Source of the DNA: Streptomyces flaveus
Lineage (GTDB): Bacteria > Actinomycetota > Actinomycetes > Streptomycetales > Streptomycetaceae
Reading direction: 5' to 3'
DNA length: 64,000 nt
Assembly: GCF_014647675.1 (NCBI RefSeq)
Contig: NZ_BMPQ01000016.1
Span: 124,001 to 188,000, forward strand
The notes under the pieces are model-generated. The model did not search any database. It was not told the DNA's origin and saw only the letters and a list, made by a program, of their open reading frames with translations. Position numbers and translations under genes: made by a program. Of the stretch, positions 20,788 through 28,612 are shown piece after piece. Positions within the stretch are counted from its first letter, which is position 1; each line of letters opens with the position of its first letter.

Positions 20788-21720
20788 ATGAAGATCGACC
20801 TGACCGACACCACGGCAAGCAAGATCAACAAGGCTCTCGTGCAGGGCCGCCGCGCCATCGGCACCCCAGCCGTGGGCATGGTCCTGACGATGATCATCGT
20901 GACGGACGAGGAGAACGCGTACGACTCGATCAAGGCGGCCGAGGAGGCCTCGCACGAGCACCCCTCGCGCACCCTGGTCGTCATCAGGCGCGTCTCCCGC
21001 ACGCCCCGCGACCGCACAAAGTCCCGCCTCGACGCCGAGGTACGGGTCGGCGCGGACGCGGGCACCGGCGAGACGGTCGTGCTCCGGCTGTACGGGGAGG
21101 CCGGCGACCACGCCGACTCGGTGGCCCTCCCGCTGCTGCTGCCGGACGCACCCGTCGTCGTGTGGTGGCCGGTGGACGCCCCCGAGGTGCCCGCGAAGGA
21201 CCCGCTGGGGGCGCTGGCCCAGCGCCGGATCACGGACATGTACGCCGTCGAGGCCCCGCTCGTAGCCCTGGAGCAGCGTGTGGCCTCGTACGCGCCCGGC
21301 GACACCGACCTCGCCTGGACCCGGCTGACACCGTGGCGCTCGATGCTGGCCGCGGCTCTCGACCAGGCCCGTACGGAGGTGATCTCGGGGGCCGTCGAGA
21401 GCGAGGCCGACAACCCGAGCGCCGAGCTGCTGGCCCGCTGGCTGGAGGCCCGGCTGCGGGTGCCGGTCGAGCGCGTGGTCACGCCCGGCCCTGTCGTCAC
21501 GGGTGTGCAGCTCGGCACCATGAACGGCGAGATCCGTATCGACCGCCCCACGGACCCGCTGGCCACCCTCTCCCTGCCCGGCCAGCCCGCACGCACCCTC
21601 GCCCTGAAGGTCCGCCCCACCTCCGAGCTGATCGCCGAGGAACTGCGCCGCCTGAACGCGGACGAGATGTACGCGATCGCCCTGCGCGGTGGCGACAAGG
21701 CGGGAAGCGCCCGTGTCTGA
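20788..21720 (+). CDS. opcA: Glucose-6-phosphate dehydrogenase assembly protein OpcA
   Basis: This 310-residue OpcA-family protein supports assembly and activity of glucose-6-phosphate dehydrogenase in actinobacteria. The start MKIDLTDTTASKINKAL matches the usual OpcA N-terminus, so the ATG at 20788 is preferred over 20746, which would add 14 residues. It precedes a 6-phosphogluconate dehydrogenase gene, as in pentose-phosphate clusters, yet no zwf is next to it; the upstream neighbour is the unrelated GH16 gene behind a terminator. Confidence 0.88.
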   Translation: MKIDLTDTTASKINKALVQGRRAIGTPAVGMVLTMIIVTDEENAYDSIKAAEEASHEHPSRTLVVIRRVSRTPRDRTKSRLDAEVRVGADAGTGETVVLRLYGEAGDHADSVALPLLLPDAPVVVWWPVDAPEVPAKDPLGALAQRRITDMYAVEAPLVALEQRVASYAPGDTDLAWTRLTPWRSMLAAALDQARTEVISGAVESEADNPSAELLARWLEARLRVPVERVVTPGPVVTGVQLGTMNGEIRIDRPTDPLATLSLPGQPARTLALKVRPTSELIAEELRRLNADEMYAIALRGGDKAGSARV

Positions 21721-21771
21721 CAGACCGCCCGCGATCAGCAGCCACCGCAGCCAAGGAAGAAGTGGAAGGGC

Positions 21772-22659
21772 ATGACAGCGATGAAACTGGGCCTCATCGG
21801 TCTCGGCAAGATGGGCGGGAACATGCGCGAGCGCATCCGCCAGGCCGGGCACACCGTCATCGGCTACGACCGTGATCCCGAACTCTCCGACGTCGGCAGC
21901 CTGACCGAACTGGTCGCCGGGCTCGAGGGCCCGCGCGTGGTCTGGGTGATGGTCCCGGCCGGCGGCCCGACCCAGTCGGTCGTCGACGAACTCGGTGATC
22001 TGCTGGAAGCCGGCGACACGGTCGTCGACGGCGGCAACTCCCGCTGGACGGACGACGAGAAGCACGCCGAGGAGCTGGCGGCCAAGGGCATCGGCTTCGT
22101 CGACGCGGGCGTCTCCGGCGGTGTGTGGGGCCTGGAGAACGGTTACGCCCTCATGGTCGGCGGCGACAAGGAGCACGTGGACCGGCTCCAGCCGATCTTC
22201 GAGGCGCTCAAGCCGGAAGGCCCGTACGGCTATGTCCACGCGGGCAAGGTGGGCGCCGGGCACTTCTCGAAGATGGTCCACAACGGCATCGAGTACGCCA
22301 TGATGCAGGCCTACGCCGAGGGCTGGGAGCTGCTGCAGGCCGCCGACTCCGTCACGGACGTACGCGAGATCTTCCGCTCCTGGGAGCAGGGCACCGTCAT
22401 CCGCTCCTGGCTGCTCGACCTGGCGGTCAACGCCCTCGACAAGGACGAGCACCTGGAGCAGCTGCGCGGCTATGCGGAGGACTCCGGCGAGGGCCGCTGG
22501 ACCGTCGAGGCGGCCATCGACAACGCGGTGCCGCTGCCGGCGATAACGGCCTCCCTCTTCGCCCGCTTCGCGTCCCGGCAGGACGACTCGCCGCAGATGA
22601 AGATGATCGCGGCACTGCGCAACCAGTTCGGCGGTCACTCCGTCGAGTCGGCGAAGTAG
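21772..22659 (+). CDS. gnd: 6-phosphogluconate dehydrogenase, decarboxylating (short type)
   Basis: This 295-residue enzyme has the Rossmann motif GLIGLGKMGGNM, the DGGNSRWTDD substrate loop and the catalytic VGAGHFSKMVHNGIEY helix (Lys and His residues near 165-170). It oxidatively decarboxylates 6-phosphogluconate to ribulose 5-phosphate. The short version (about 300 instead of 470 residues) is typically NAD-preferring or tetrameric. The ATG at 21772 follows GAAGGG. It lies 51 bases after opcA and 5 bases before the histidine phosphatase, suggesting co-transcription. Confidence 0.92.
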   Translation: MTAMKLGLIGLGKMGGNMRERIRQAGHTVIGYDRDPELSDVGSLTELVAGLEGPRVVWVMVPAGGPTQSVVDELGDLLEAGDTVVDGGNSRWTDDEKHAEELAAKGIGFVDAGVSGGVWGLENGYALMVGGDKEHVDRLQPIFEALKPEGPYGYVHAGKVGAGHFSKMVHNGIEYAMMQAYAEGWELLQAADSVTDVREIFRSWEQGTVIRSWLLDLAVNALDKDEHLEQLRGYAEDSGEGRWTVEAAIDNAVPLPAITASLFARFASRQDDSPQMKMIAALRNQFGGHSVESAK

Positions 22660-22664
22660 CGGTC

Positions 22665-23252
22665 ATGGGCGACCTTCTGCTGGTCCGCCACGGCGAGACC
22701 GAGTGGAGCCGGAGCGGGCAGCACACCAGCTGGACGGACCTGCCCCTCACCCAGCGCGGCGAGGAACAGGCCAAGTCCCTCACTCCGCTCCTGGCGGCCC
22801 GGACCTTCGCGCTCGTCCTCACCAGTCCGCTCGGCCGCGCGGTGCGCACCGCCGAACTCGCGGGCCTGTCCGGGGCCGCAACGGACCCGGACCTGCACGA
22901 GTGGTACTACGGCGCCTACGAGGGCGTCACCACCGCCGAGACCCACCGCACCCGCCCCGACTGGGACCTGTGGACCGACGGAGCGCCGCCCGGCCCGGAC
23001 GGGCAGCCGGGCGAATCGCCCGAGCAGGTGGGCGAGCGTGCCGACCGGGTGCTGTCGCGGGTCGCCCCGGTGCTACCCGAAGGTGATGTGCTCCTTGTGG
23101 CCCACGGCCATTTCCTGCGTGTGCTGACGGCTCGCAGGCTGGGGTTGCCGCCGTCCGGCGGGCGGCTGTTCCGGCTGGAGACGGGGACGCTGAGCCGGCT
23201 GTCGACGGAGCACGGGTGGCCGGTTGTCGCGGAGTGGAACGCCAGGGCGTAA
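22665..23252 (+). CDS. Histidine phosphatase (phosphoglycerate-mutase-like)
   Basis: This 195-residue protein has the RHGETEW motif near residue 8, with the catalytic His, and the second His in VAHGHFLRV. Such proteins hydrolyse small phosphate esters through a phosphohistidine. The start is 5 bases beyond the gnd stop, so it probably serves sugar-phosphate metabolism. The substrate is not assigned. Confidence 0.88.
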   Translation: MGDLLLVRHGETEWSRSGQHTSWTDLPLTQRGEEQAKSLTPLLAARTFALVLTSPLGRAVRTAELAGLSGAATDPDLHEWYYGAYEGVTTAETHRTRPDWDLWTDGAPPGPDGQPGESPEQVGERADRVLSRVAPVLPEGDVLLVAHGHFLRVLTARRLGLPPSGGRLFRLETGTLSRLSTEHGWPVVAEWNARA

Positions 23253-23297
23253 CCGGCGAGTTGACACCTGCCTCGGCCCGCGTCAGAGTCCCCGCTG

Positions 23298-24761
23298 ATG
23301 GAGATCAACGATCTGACGCGGGCCGAGGAGCGGGTGTGGCGGGCCTTCCCGCGCGGGGAGGCCGTGGACTTCCGCACCGACGGGGACGAGGACGCCGCAG
23401 CGGGAGGCGACTGGGGACCGGAACGGACCCTGCGGGCCTCGGTGTTGAGGGCACTGCTGGCCAGCGCGCCCCAGGAGGACGGCGAGATCGCTACCCTGAG
23501 GGTCAACGGCGCCCGGATCACAGGCGTGCTCGACCTCACGTACGCCGTCGTCGACCATCCGATCAGCCTGAGGAGCTGTTACTTCACCGACCCGCCATAT
23601 ATGTACGGCGCCCAGTTGCGCAGGCTCAGCTTGCGCGGCTCCGTGCTGCCTGCACTGGACCTCGGCGGCGCCCGGGTCGAGGGCGTGGTGCAACTGTCGG
23701 ACTCCCGGGTGCGCGGGCGGGTGCAGCTGATGGCGTCCCAGATATCCGGTGCCCTGATACTGGAGCGCGCCGAACTCACCGCACCTGACGCCCGGGAGCC
23801 CGTGCTCAACCTCCAGCGGACGGTGCTGGAGGACGACTTGTGGGCGCCGGGGCTGCGTGCACACGGCGAGGTACGGCTCAACGGCTCAACGGTCAACGGG
23901 TCGGTCAATCTCACCGACGCCCGCCTCAGGCGTCCCGGCCAGGTGGCCCTAGACGCGGTGACGCTGGGCGTGGAGGGCGACCTCCTGCTGCGCCAGGCGG
24001 ACGTCGAGGGGTGGATCGGGCTGCGGGGCGCCCGTGTCGCCGGCCGCCTCGACCTGTCGTACGCGCGTGTGTCGAACCCCGGCGACATGGCGCTGCGGGC
24101 CTCCAGTTGCACCGTCGGGGAACTGTGGCTGCGCAGGGGCGAGCCTCTGGACGGCGGCCTCAACCTGCGCCGGGCCCAGGTTGAGGTCCTGTTCGTGGAG
24201 CCGGAGAAGCTGCCGGACACGGTCCGTCTCGACGGTCTCGTCTATACGACCCTCACGCCCCACGAGCCCGCCGAGCGCCGTCTGCCCATGCTGGAATGCG
24301 ACGACGACGCCTATGTCCCGCACGCCTACGAGCAGTTGACCGCCGCCTACCGCCGTATCGGCGACGAGGACGCGGCCCGTCTCGTCCAGCTGGCCAAGCA
24401 GCGCCGCCACCGGCGCACGCTTCCCTGGTACGGCCGCCTCTGGGGTCAGGTCCAGGACGCGACCGTCGGCTACGGCTTCCGCCCGCTGCGCGCCGCCATC
24501 TGGCTGCTGTCGCTGCTGGCGGTCGGCTCGGTCTCGTACGCCCTGCACCATCCGCCGGCGCTGAAGCCGGACGAGGCTCCGCCCTTCAACCCGGTCTTCT
24601 ACACCCTCGACCTGCTGCTCCCGGTGATCTCCTTCGGCCAGGAGGGCGCGTTCGCCCCGAAGGGCGCGTACCAGTACCTGTCGTACGTCCTCGTCCTCAC
24701 CGGCTGGATCCTGGCCACGTCAGTCGTCGCGGGCGTGACCCGGACGGTCAGCCGCCAGTGA
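23298..24761 (+). CDS. Right-handed beta-helix (pentapeptide-like) membrane protein
   Basis: This 487-residue protein is usually named 'membrane-associated oxidoreductase' in Streptomyces, but I see no nucleotide-binding or redox motif. Residues about 65-330 consist of repeating short units such as ARITGVLDLTYA, GARVEGVVQLSDS, STVNGSVNLTDA and GARVAGRLDLSYA, which fit a pentapeptide-like beta-helix. Two membrane segments lie near the C-terminus (about 395-412 and 462-482). The function is unknown; a scaffold or receptor role is inferred. The 3' end overlaps the convergent dehydratase gene by 14 bases. Confidence 0.75.
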   Translation: MEINDLTRAEERVWRAFPRGEAVDFRTDGDEDAAAGGDWGPERTLRASVLRALLASAPQEDGEIATLRVNGARITGVLDLTYAVVDHPISLRSCYFTDPPYMYGAQLRRLSLRGSVLPALDLGGARVEGVVQLSDSRVRGRVQLMASQISGALILERAELTAPDAREPVLNLQRTVLEDDLWAPGLRAHGEVRLNGSTVNGSVNLTDARLRRPGQVALDAVTLGVEGDLLLRQADVEGWIGLRGARVAGRLDLSYARVSNPGDMALRASSCTVGELWLRRGEPLDGGLNLRRAQVEVLFVEPEKLPDTVRLDGLVYTTLTPHEPAERRLPMLECDDDAYVPHAYEQLTAAYRRIGDEDAARLVQLAKQRRHRRTLPWYGRLWGQVQDATVGYGFRPLRAAIWLLSLLAVGSVSYALHHPPALKPDEAPPFNPVFYTLDLLLPVISFGQEGAFAPKGAYQYLSYVLVLTGWILATSVVAGVTRTVSRQ

Positions 24762-26544
24762 CCGCCTTCGCGGCGTGCTGCGCCGCCAGACGTACGGGCG
24801 CGTTGTGGGCGCCGTACCCCCGATAGCCGGCGTCGCGCTGGACCAGCTCGAAGAAGACGCGGCCGACGGTGTGGGTGTAGCAGTGCCGGAAGACGCCGTG
24901 CGCGTCCTGGTCGTAGAGGATGCCGAGTTCGCGGTACGTCGCCAACTCGGCCTCGCTGAGGTCGAATCGGGCCACGAGATCGTCGTAGTAGTTCCCGGGG
25001 ATCGGCAGCAGGTGGCCGCCGGCCTCTCGGAAGCGGCGGGCCGCGGCGACCACGTCGTCCGTGGCCAGCGCGATGTGCTGGGCGTGGACCGTGTCGTCCG
25101 TCGGGGCCGCGCCGACGGTGAGGGCGATACGGACGCTGCCGTCGGCGTTGGTGACGGCGCGGCTGCGCAGCAGGCCGTACGGGTCGGCGACGTCCACGCT
25201 CTGCTGCGCCTCCAGGCCGAGGACGCTGCGGTGGAAGAGGGCCGCCTCGTCGAAGTGGTGCCAGGGCTGGGTCAGGGCGAGGTGGTCGATGCGGTGCACG
25301 TTCGGGGCTTCCGCGGGGTGCTCGAGGTCCTCGAAGTCGGTTAGCCAGTTGGGGAGTTCGGGCCGGTTCGTGGCGCAGAAGAACAGCTCCGTGCCGTCGG
25401 GGGCGGCGACCGCGTCGAGGGGGACGTCCTGCGGTGCGCGGCGGCGCGGCAGCACCGGTGCCAGCAGGGCCTCGGTGCGCCGGGCCGCGCCCGCCGGGTC
25501 GGGTGACTCCAGGCCGAGCGCGGCGAGTCCGGTGCGATCGCGGCGTCCGGCCGGTCCGGTGTTGACCAGGATGCGGGCCTCGCCCTGCTGCCACAGGTCG
25601 ACGGGTTTGCCGCGGTGCCGTGCGGTGCGGGCGAAACCGAGCGCGCCGAGCAGCGCCGCGAGGGGTTCCGCGTCGGGCGTGACCAGTTCGGCGAAGGCGA
25701 CGCCGGTGGGGACGACGGGCGCGGGCAGCGACGCCACTCCGACGCTCTCCTGCAGGACAAGGAGGGAGCGGCGGGCGTCCACCGCGGTCGGACCGGCCTC
25801 GGCCTGCCGGAACACGTCGTTGAAGACCTCCAGCGAGAGCGGACCGTCGTAACCGGTACGCAGCACATGCCGCAGCAGCCCGGCGACATCGAAGCCGCCC
25901 TGACCGGGAAAGCAACGGTGGTGGCGGCTCCACTGCAGGACGTCCATCGCGAGCAACGGAGCGTCGGCGAGCTGGAGGAAGAAGATCTTCTCGCCGGGAA
26001 GGTCCTCGATGCCCTTGGGATCAGAGCCGCGGGCGAGGATGTGAAAGCTGTCGAGGCAGGTACCGAGCGCCGGATGATCGGCCCGCTCAACGATGCGCCA
26101 GGCATGGTCGTACGTACTGACATGGCGGCCCCACGCCAGCGCCTCGTACGCCACCCGCATGCCGAACTCCTGCGCCAGTTCGGCAAGTTGGCGCAGCTGC
26201 CGGGCGGCGAGCACGTCGTCGTCCACGGCAAGCGGCGACACACTGGAACACACCAGCACGGTGTCGGCCCCGAGCCGCCGCATCAGCTGGAACTTACGCT
26301 CGGCCCGCCGCAGGTTGCGCGCGAACTCGTCCTCCGGCACGGCCTCGATATCGCGCATCGGCTGATAGAGGTCGATGCTCAGACCCAGGTCGGCGCAACG
26401 GTCGCGGATCTCCTCGGGCGTGAGGGGACTGGCGAGGAGGTCGTTCTCAAAGATCTCGACACCGTCGAACCCTGCCCGAGCGGCGGCAGTGAGCTTCTCG
26501 GTGAGGGAGCCGCTGAGGGAGACGGTGGCGATGGATGTACGCAT
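24748..26544 (-). CDS. quiC: Two-domain 3-dehydroshikimate dehydratase (QuiC type)
   Basis: This 598-residue fusion has an N-terminal AP-endonuclease-2/sugar isomerase TIM barrel with metal ligands in YEALAWG, CLDSFHIL, QLADAP and SLEVFND. Its C-terminal domain resembles 4-hydroxyphenylpyruvate dioxygenase (vicinal oxygen chelate repeats from about residue 280). This architecture is that of Pseudomonas QuiC1, which converts 3-dehydroshikimate to protocatechuate. It lies 114 bases downstream of the shikimate dehydrogenase on the same strand, so quinate/shikimate is probably funnelled to protocatechuate. A repeat copy and hairpin lie between them and may reduce readthrough. Confidence 0.85.
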   Translation of the reverse strand: MRTSIATVSLSGSLTEKLTAAARAGFDGVEIFENDLLASPLTPEEIRDRCADLGLSIDLYQPMRDIEAVPEDEFARNLRRAERKFQLMRRLGADTVLVCSSVSPLAVDDDVLAARQLRQLAELAQEFGMRVAYEALAWGRHVSTYDHAWRIVERADHPALGTCLDSFHILARGSDPKGIEDLPGEKIFFLQLADAPLLAMDVLQWSRHHRCFPGQGGFDVAGLLRHVLRTGYDGPLSLEVFNDVFRQAEAGPTAVDARRSLLVLQESVGVASLPAPVVPTGVAFAELVTPDAEPLAALLGALGFARTARHRGKPVDLWQQGEARILVNTGPAGRRDRTGLAALGLESPDPAGAARRTEALLAPVLPRRRAPQDVPLDAVAAPDGTELFFCATNRPELPNWLTDFEDLEHPAEAPNVHRIDHLALTQPWHHFDEAALFHRSVLGLEAQQSVDVADPYGLLRSRAVTNADGSVRIALTVGAAPTDDTVHAQHIALATDDVVAAARRFREAGGHLLPIPGNYYDDLVARFDLSEAELATYRELGILYDQDAHGVFRHCYTHTVGRVFFELVQRDAGYRGYGAHNAPVRLAAQHAAKAVTGG

Positions 26545-26576
26545 GGTGGTGCTCCTTCAAGACGACGGTTCCGGCA

Positions 26577-26595
26577 GCGCCCCTTTTAGGGGCGC
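26577..26595 (-). terminator. Hairpin between aroE-like and quiC genes
   Basis: GCGCCCC-TTTTA-GGGGCGC forms a 7-bp stem. It sits 64 bases beyond the stop of the minus-strand dehydrogenase gene and overlaps repeat copy 4. It could terminate or attenuate transcription into the dehydratase. Confidence 0.5.
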
Positions 26596-26631
26596 GGGGA
26601 ACTGCGCGACCAGCCACAACGGACCCGCAGC
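26592..26631 (+). repeat. Dispersed intergenic palindromic repeat, copy 4
   Basis: Same 40-base unit as copy 1, here almost base for base (GACCAGCCACAACGGACCCG is identical in both). It is placed 3' of the minus-strand dehydrogenase gene. Confidence 0.78.
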
Positions 26632-26658
26632 CGACGCACCGCACAACCCCCACGGCGC

Positions 26659-27537
26659 TTAGTCACGAACACTCACGGCCCCGGCCAACTCGGCAATATC
26701 CGCCAGCATCCGCGCAGCGTCCGGCTCCCGCCCGGTGATGAGCCGAAACGCATCGGCAGCCTGAAAGACAGCCATCCCACCCCCGTCCAGCGCGGCGCAA
26801 CCAACCGCGCGAGCGGTGCGCAACAGCTCCGTCTCCAGCGGCCGGTACACAACCTCGGCCACCCACAGCTCTGGATGCAGCAACCGAGCCGGAAGCGGCA
26901 GCCCGGGATGAGCTGCCGTACCGGTGGGCGTGGCATGCACGATCCCATCGGCGTCGGCGAGCAGCGCGGCCAGCCGGTCCGGTGTCGCAACGGCGGCGCG
27001 ACCGTCACCGAAGCGCCGGTTCAGCCCAGCGGCCAGCGCGACCGCACGTTCCGGCAGCGCGTCCGTCACGGTGACGTGCCCCGCGCCGAGCGTGAGCATG
27101 GCGTGCGCGACGGCGGCGCCCGCGCCGCCCGCGCCCAGCTGGACGACCCGCTCCAGCCGCGCGTCGGGCAGGCCGCGGGCGAAGGAGGCGGCGAAGCCGG
27201 TGACGTCCGTGTTGTGGCCGATCGCGCGGCCGTCCTCGAAAACGACGGTGTTGACCGCCCCGAGTGCCTCGGCCTGCGGGTCCAGCGCGTCCAGATGCTC
27301 GATGACGAGCCGCTTGCAGGGATGCGTGATGTTCAGCCCGTCGAAGCCCAGGTCGCGGGCGGCCCGTACCAGGTCCCCCACCGCCTCGGGCGGGACACCG
27401 AGGGCGTCGATGTCGATGATCCGGTAGAGATAACGCAGGCCCTGACGGTCGGCCTCCCGCTCGTGCAGCGCCGGGCTGAGCGAGGGGCCGATGCCGGAAC
27501 CGATCAGTCCGACGAGATACGAGTCCTTGGACAGCAC
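26659..27537 (-). CDS. Shikimate/quinate 5-dehydrogenase
   Basis: This 292-residue AroE-family enzyme has the substrate motif GPSLSPALHE near residue 17, NITHPCK (catalytic Lys), GHNTDVTGF, and the Rossmann motif QLGAGGAGAAVA near residue 142. It oxidises shikimate or quinate to the 3-dehydro acid in the catabolic direction. Cofactor specificity is uncertain: VTDALPER has Asp after the second strand, favouring NAD. It diverges from a TetR gene across a palindromic site and is followed by quiC. Confidence 0.9.
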   Translation of the reverse strand: MLSKDSYLVGLIGSGIGPSLSPALHEREADRQGLRYLYRIIDIDALGVPPEAVGDLVRAARDLGFDGLNITHPCKRLVIEHLDALDPQAEALGAVNTVVFEDGRAIGHNTDVTGFAASFARGLPDARLERVVQLGAGGAGAAVAHAMLTLGAGHVTVTDALPERAVALAAGLNRRFGDGRAAVATPDRLAALLADADGIVHATPTGTAAHPGLPLPARLLHPELWVAEVVYRPLETELLRTARAVGCAALDGGGMAVFQAADAFRLITGREPDAARMLADIAELAGAVSVRD

Positions 27538-27568
27538 CGGGACCTCCTGAGCATGAGCGGGCAGCTCA

Positions 27569-27592
27569 CTAATGTACGAACTAGTACGTTAG
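27569..27592. promoter_or_regulatory. TetR operator candidate, site 1
   Basis: A 24-base imperfect palindrome with arms CTAATGTAC and GTACGTTAG lies between the divergent dehydrogenase and TetR genes. A second 24-base site with the same CTAA...TTAG ends precedes the transporter gene (28466-28489). Confidence 0.6.
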
Positions 27593-27713
27593 CTATACCA
27601 GCATCGCGGACTCCCGGAAAGCCCCCGGCCCACGATCCGCCCACCCCCGCACGAAGGCCTGGTTCTACAATCTCCGGCACGGCACCTCGCCGGAAGGAAC
27701 CCGAAGGAACCCG

Positions 27714-28379
27714 ATGACCAGCGTCAAAGAACCGGCACGACCGAACGGCCGCATCCGCGACGCCGCTCGCACCAGGGCCGAAATCCTCGACGTGGCGACT
27801 CACGAGTTCGCCCGGGCCGGGTTCACCGGGGCCAGGGTGGATGAGATCGCCGCCCGGACCCGCACCACGAAGCGAATGATCTACTACTACTTCGGCGGCA
27901 AGGAGCAGCTGTTCACGGCCGTGCTGGAGCGGGCGTACAGCGTGATCCGGCAGGCCGAGCAGCAGTTGGACGTCGAGCACCTGGACCCGGTCGCGGCCAT
28001 CCGCCGGCTCGCCGAGCTCACCTTCGACCACCACGAGGCGCACCCCGACTTCATCCGCCTGGTCAGCATCGAGAACATCCACGAGGCGGAGCACATCGCC
28101 GCCTCCGCCGAACTGGGCGAAATCGGCTCGCCCGCGCTCGACGTGATCGGCCGCATCCTGGCAGCGGGGCGTGAGTCGGGCCTGTTCACGGCCGATGTCG
28201 ACGCGGTGGACCTGCACGCGATGATCAGCTCGTTCTGCTTCTTCCGGGTCGCCAACCGGCACACCTTCGGCGCACTCTTCGGCCGCGACCTGGTCGCCGC
28301 CGACCAGCGGGAGCACTACCGGAAGATGCTCGGCGACATGGTCATCGCGTATCTGACCGCCGACCGCGCGACGGACTGA
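27714..28379 (+). CDS. TetR-family regulator of the quinate/shikimate genes
   Basis: This 221-residue protein has a TetR helix-turn-helix (TGARVDEIAARTRTTKRMIY, about residues 41-60) and an all-helical ligand domain with TYY-type features (C-terminal domain like RutR/AcrR relatives). It sits between the divergent catabolic genes and the transporter. Two similar 24-base palindromes flank it, so it most likely represses both directions and responds to a pathway acid. The ATG at 27714 is preceded by GGAAGGAACCC. Confidence 0.88.
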   Translation: MTSVKEPARPNGRIRDAARTRAEILDVATHEFARAGFTGARVDEIAARTRTTKRMIYYYFGGKEQLFTAVLERAYSVIRQAEQQLDVEHLDPVAAIRRLAELTFDHHEAHPDFIRLVSIENIHEAEHIAASAELGEIGSPALDVIGRILAAGRESGLFTADVDAVDLHAMISSFCFFRVANRHTFGALFGRDLVAADQREHYRKMLGDMVIAYLTADRATD

Positions 28380-28420
28380 GGACACAGAGCCAAGCGGGAA
28401 AGATCCTCCGGCGCGACCCC

Positions 28421-28489
28421 TTGACACCCGGGAAACGTGAGCGCAACATCCGTAGCCAACCGCTACTAACTATCCAGTGGGTTAATTAG
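28421..28489 (+). promoter_or_regulatory. Promoter and TetR operator candidate, site 2
   Basis: TTGACA at 28421-28426 is followed at 17 bases by CAACAT (28444-28449), a plausible sigma-70-type promoter for the transporter. Downstream at 28466-28489 is a 24-base imperfect palindrome with arms CTAACTA and TTAATTAG, matching the ends of site 1. Confidence 0.55.
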
Positions 28490-28612
28490 CCGGGCCAGCA
28501 CCAGCCCCCACACCCGGCGCAGCCGACCCGTCACCCCAGGGTCCGGCATCTCTCCCCTCGCCGCTTCCCCGCTCACTCCGCTCACGTTGGAGTTCCCTCG
28601 AAGGAGCACGCC

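Noticed and set aside
21497..22638. Long minus-strand frames across opcA, gnd and neighbouring genes
   Set aside because: They are antisense to well-defined enzymes and have typical shadow composition; the real genes show correct motifs and starts.
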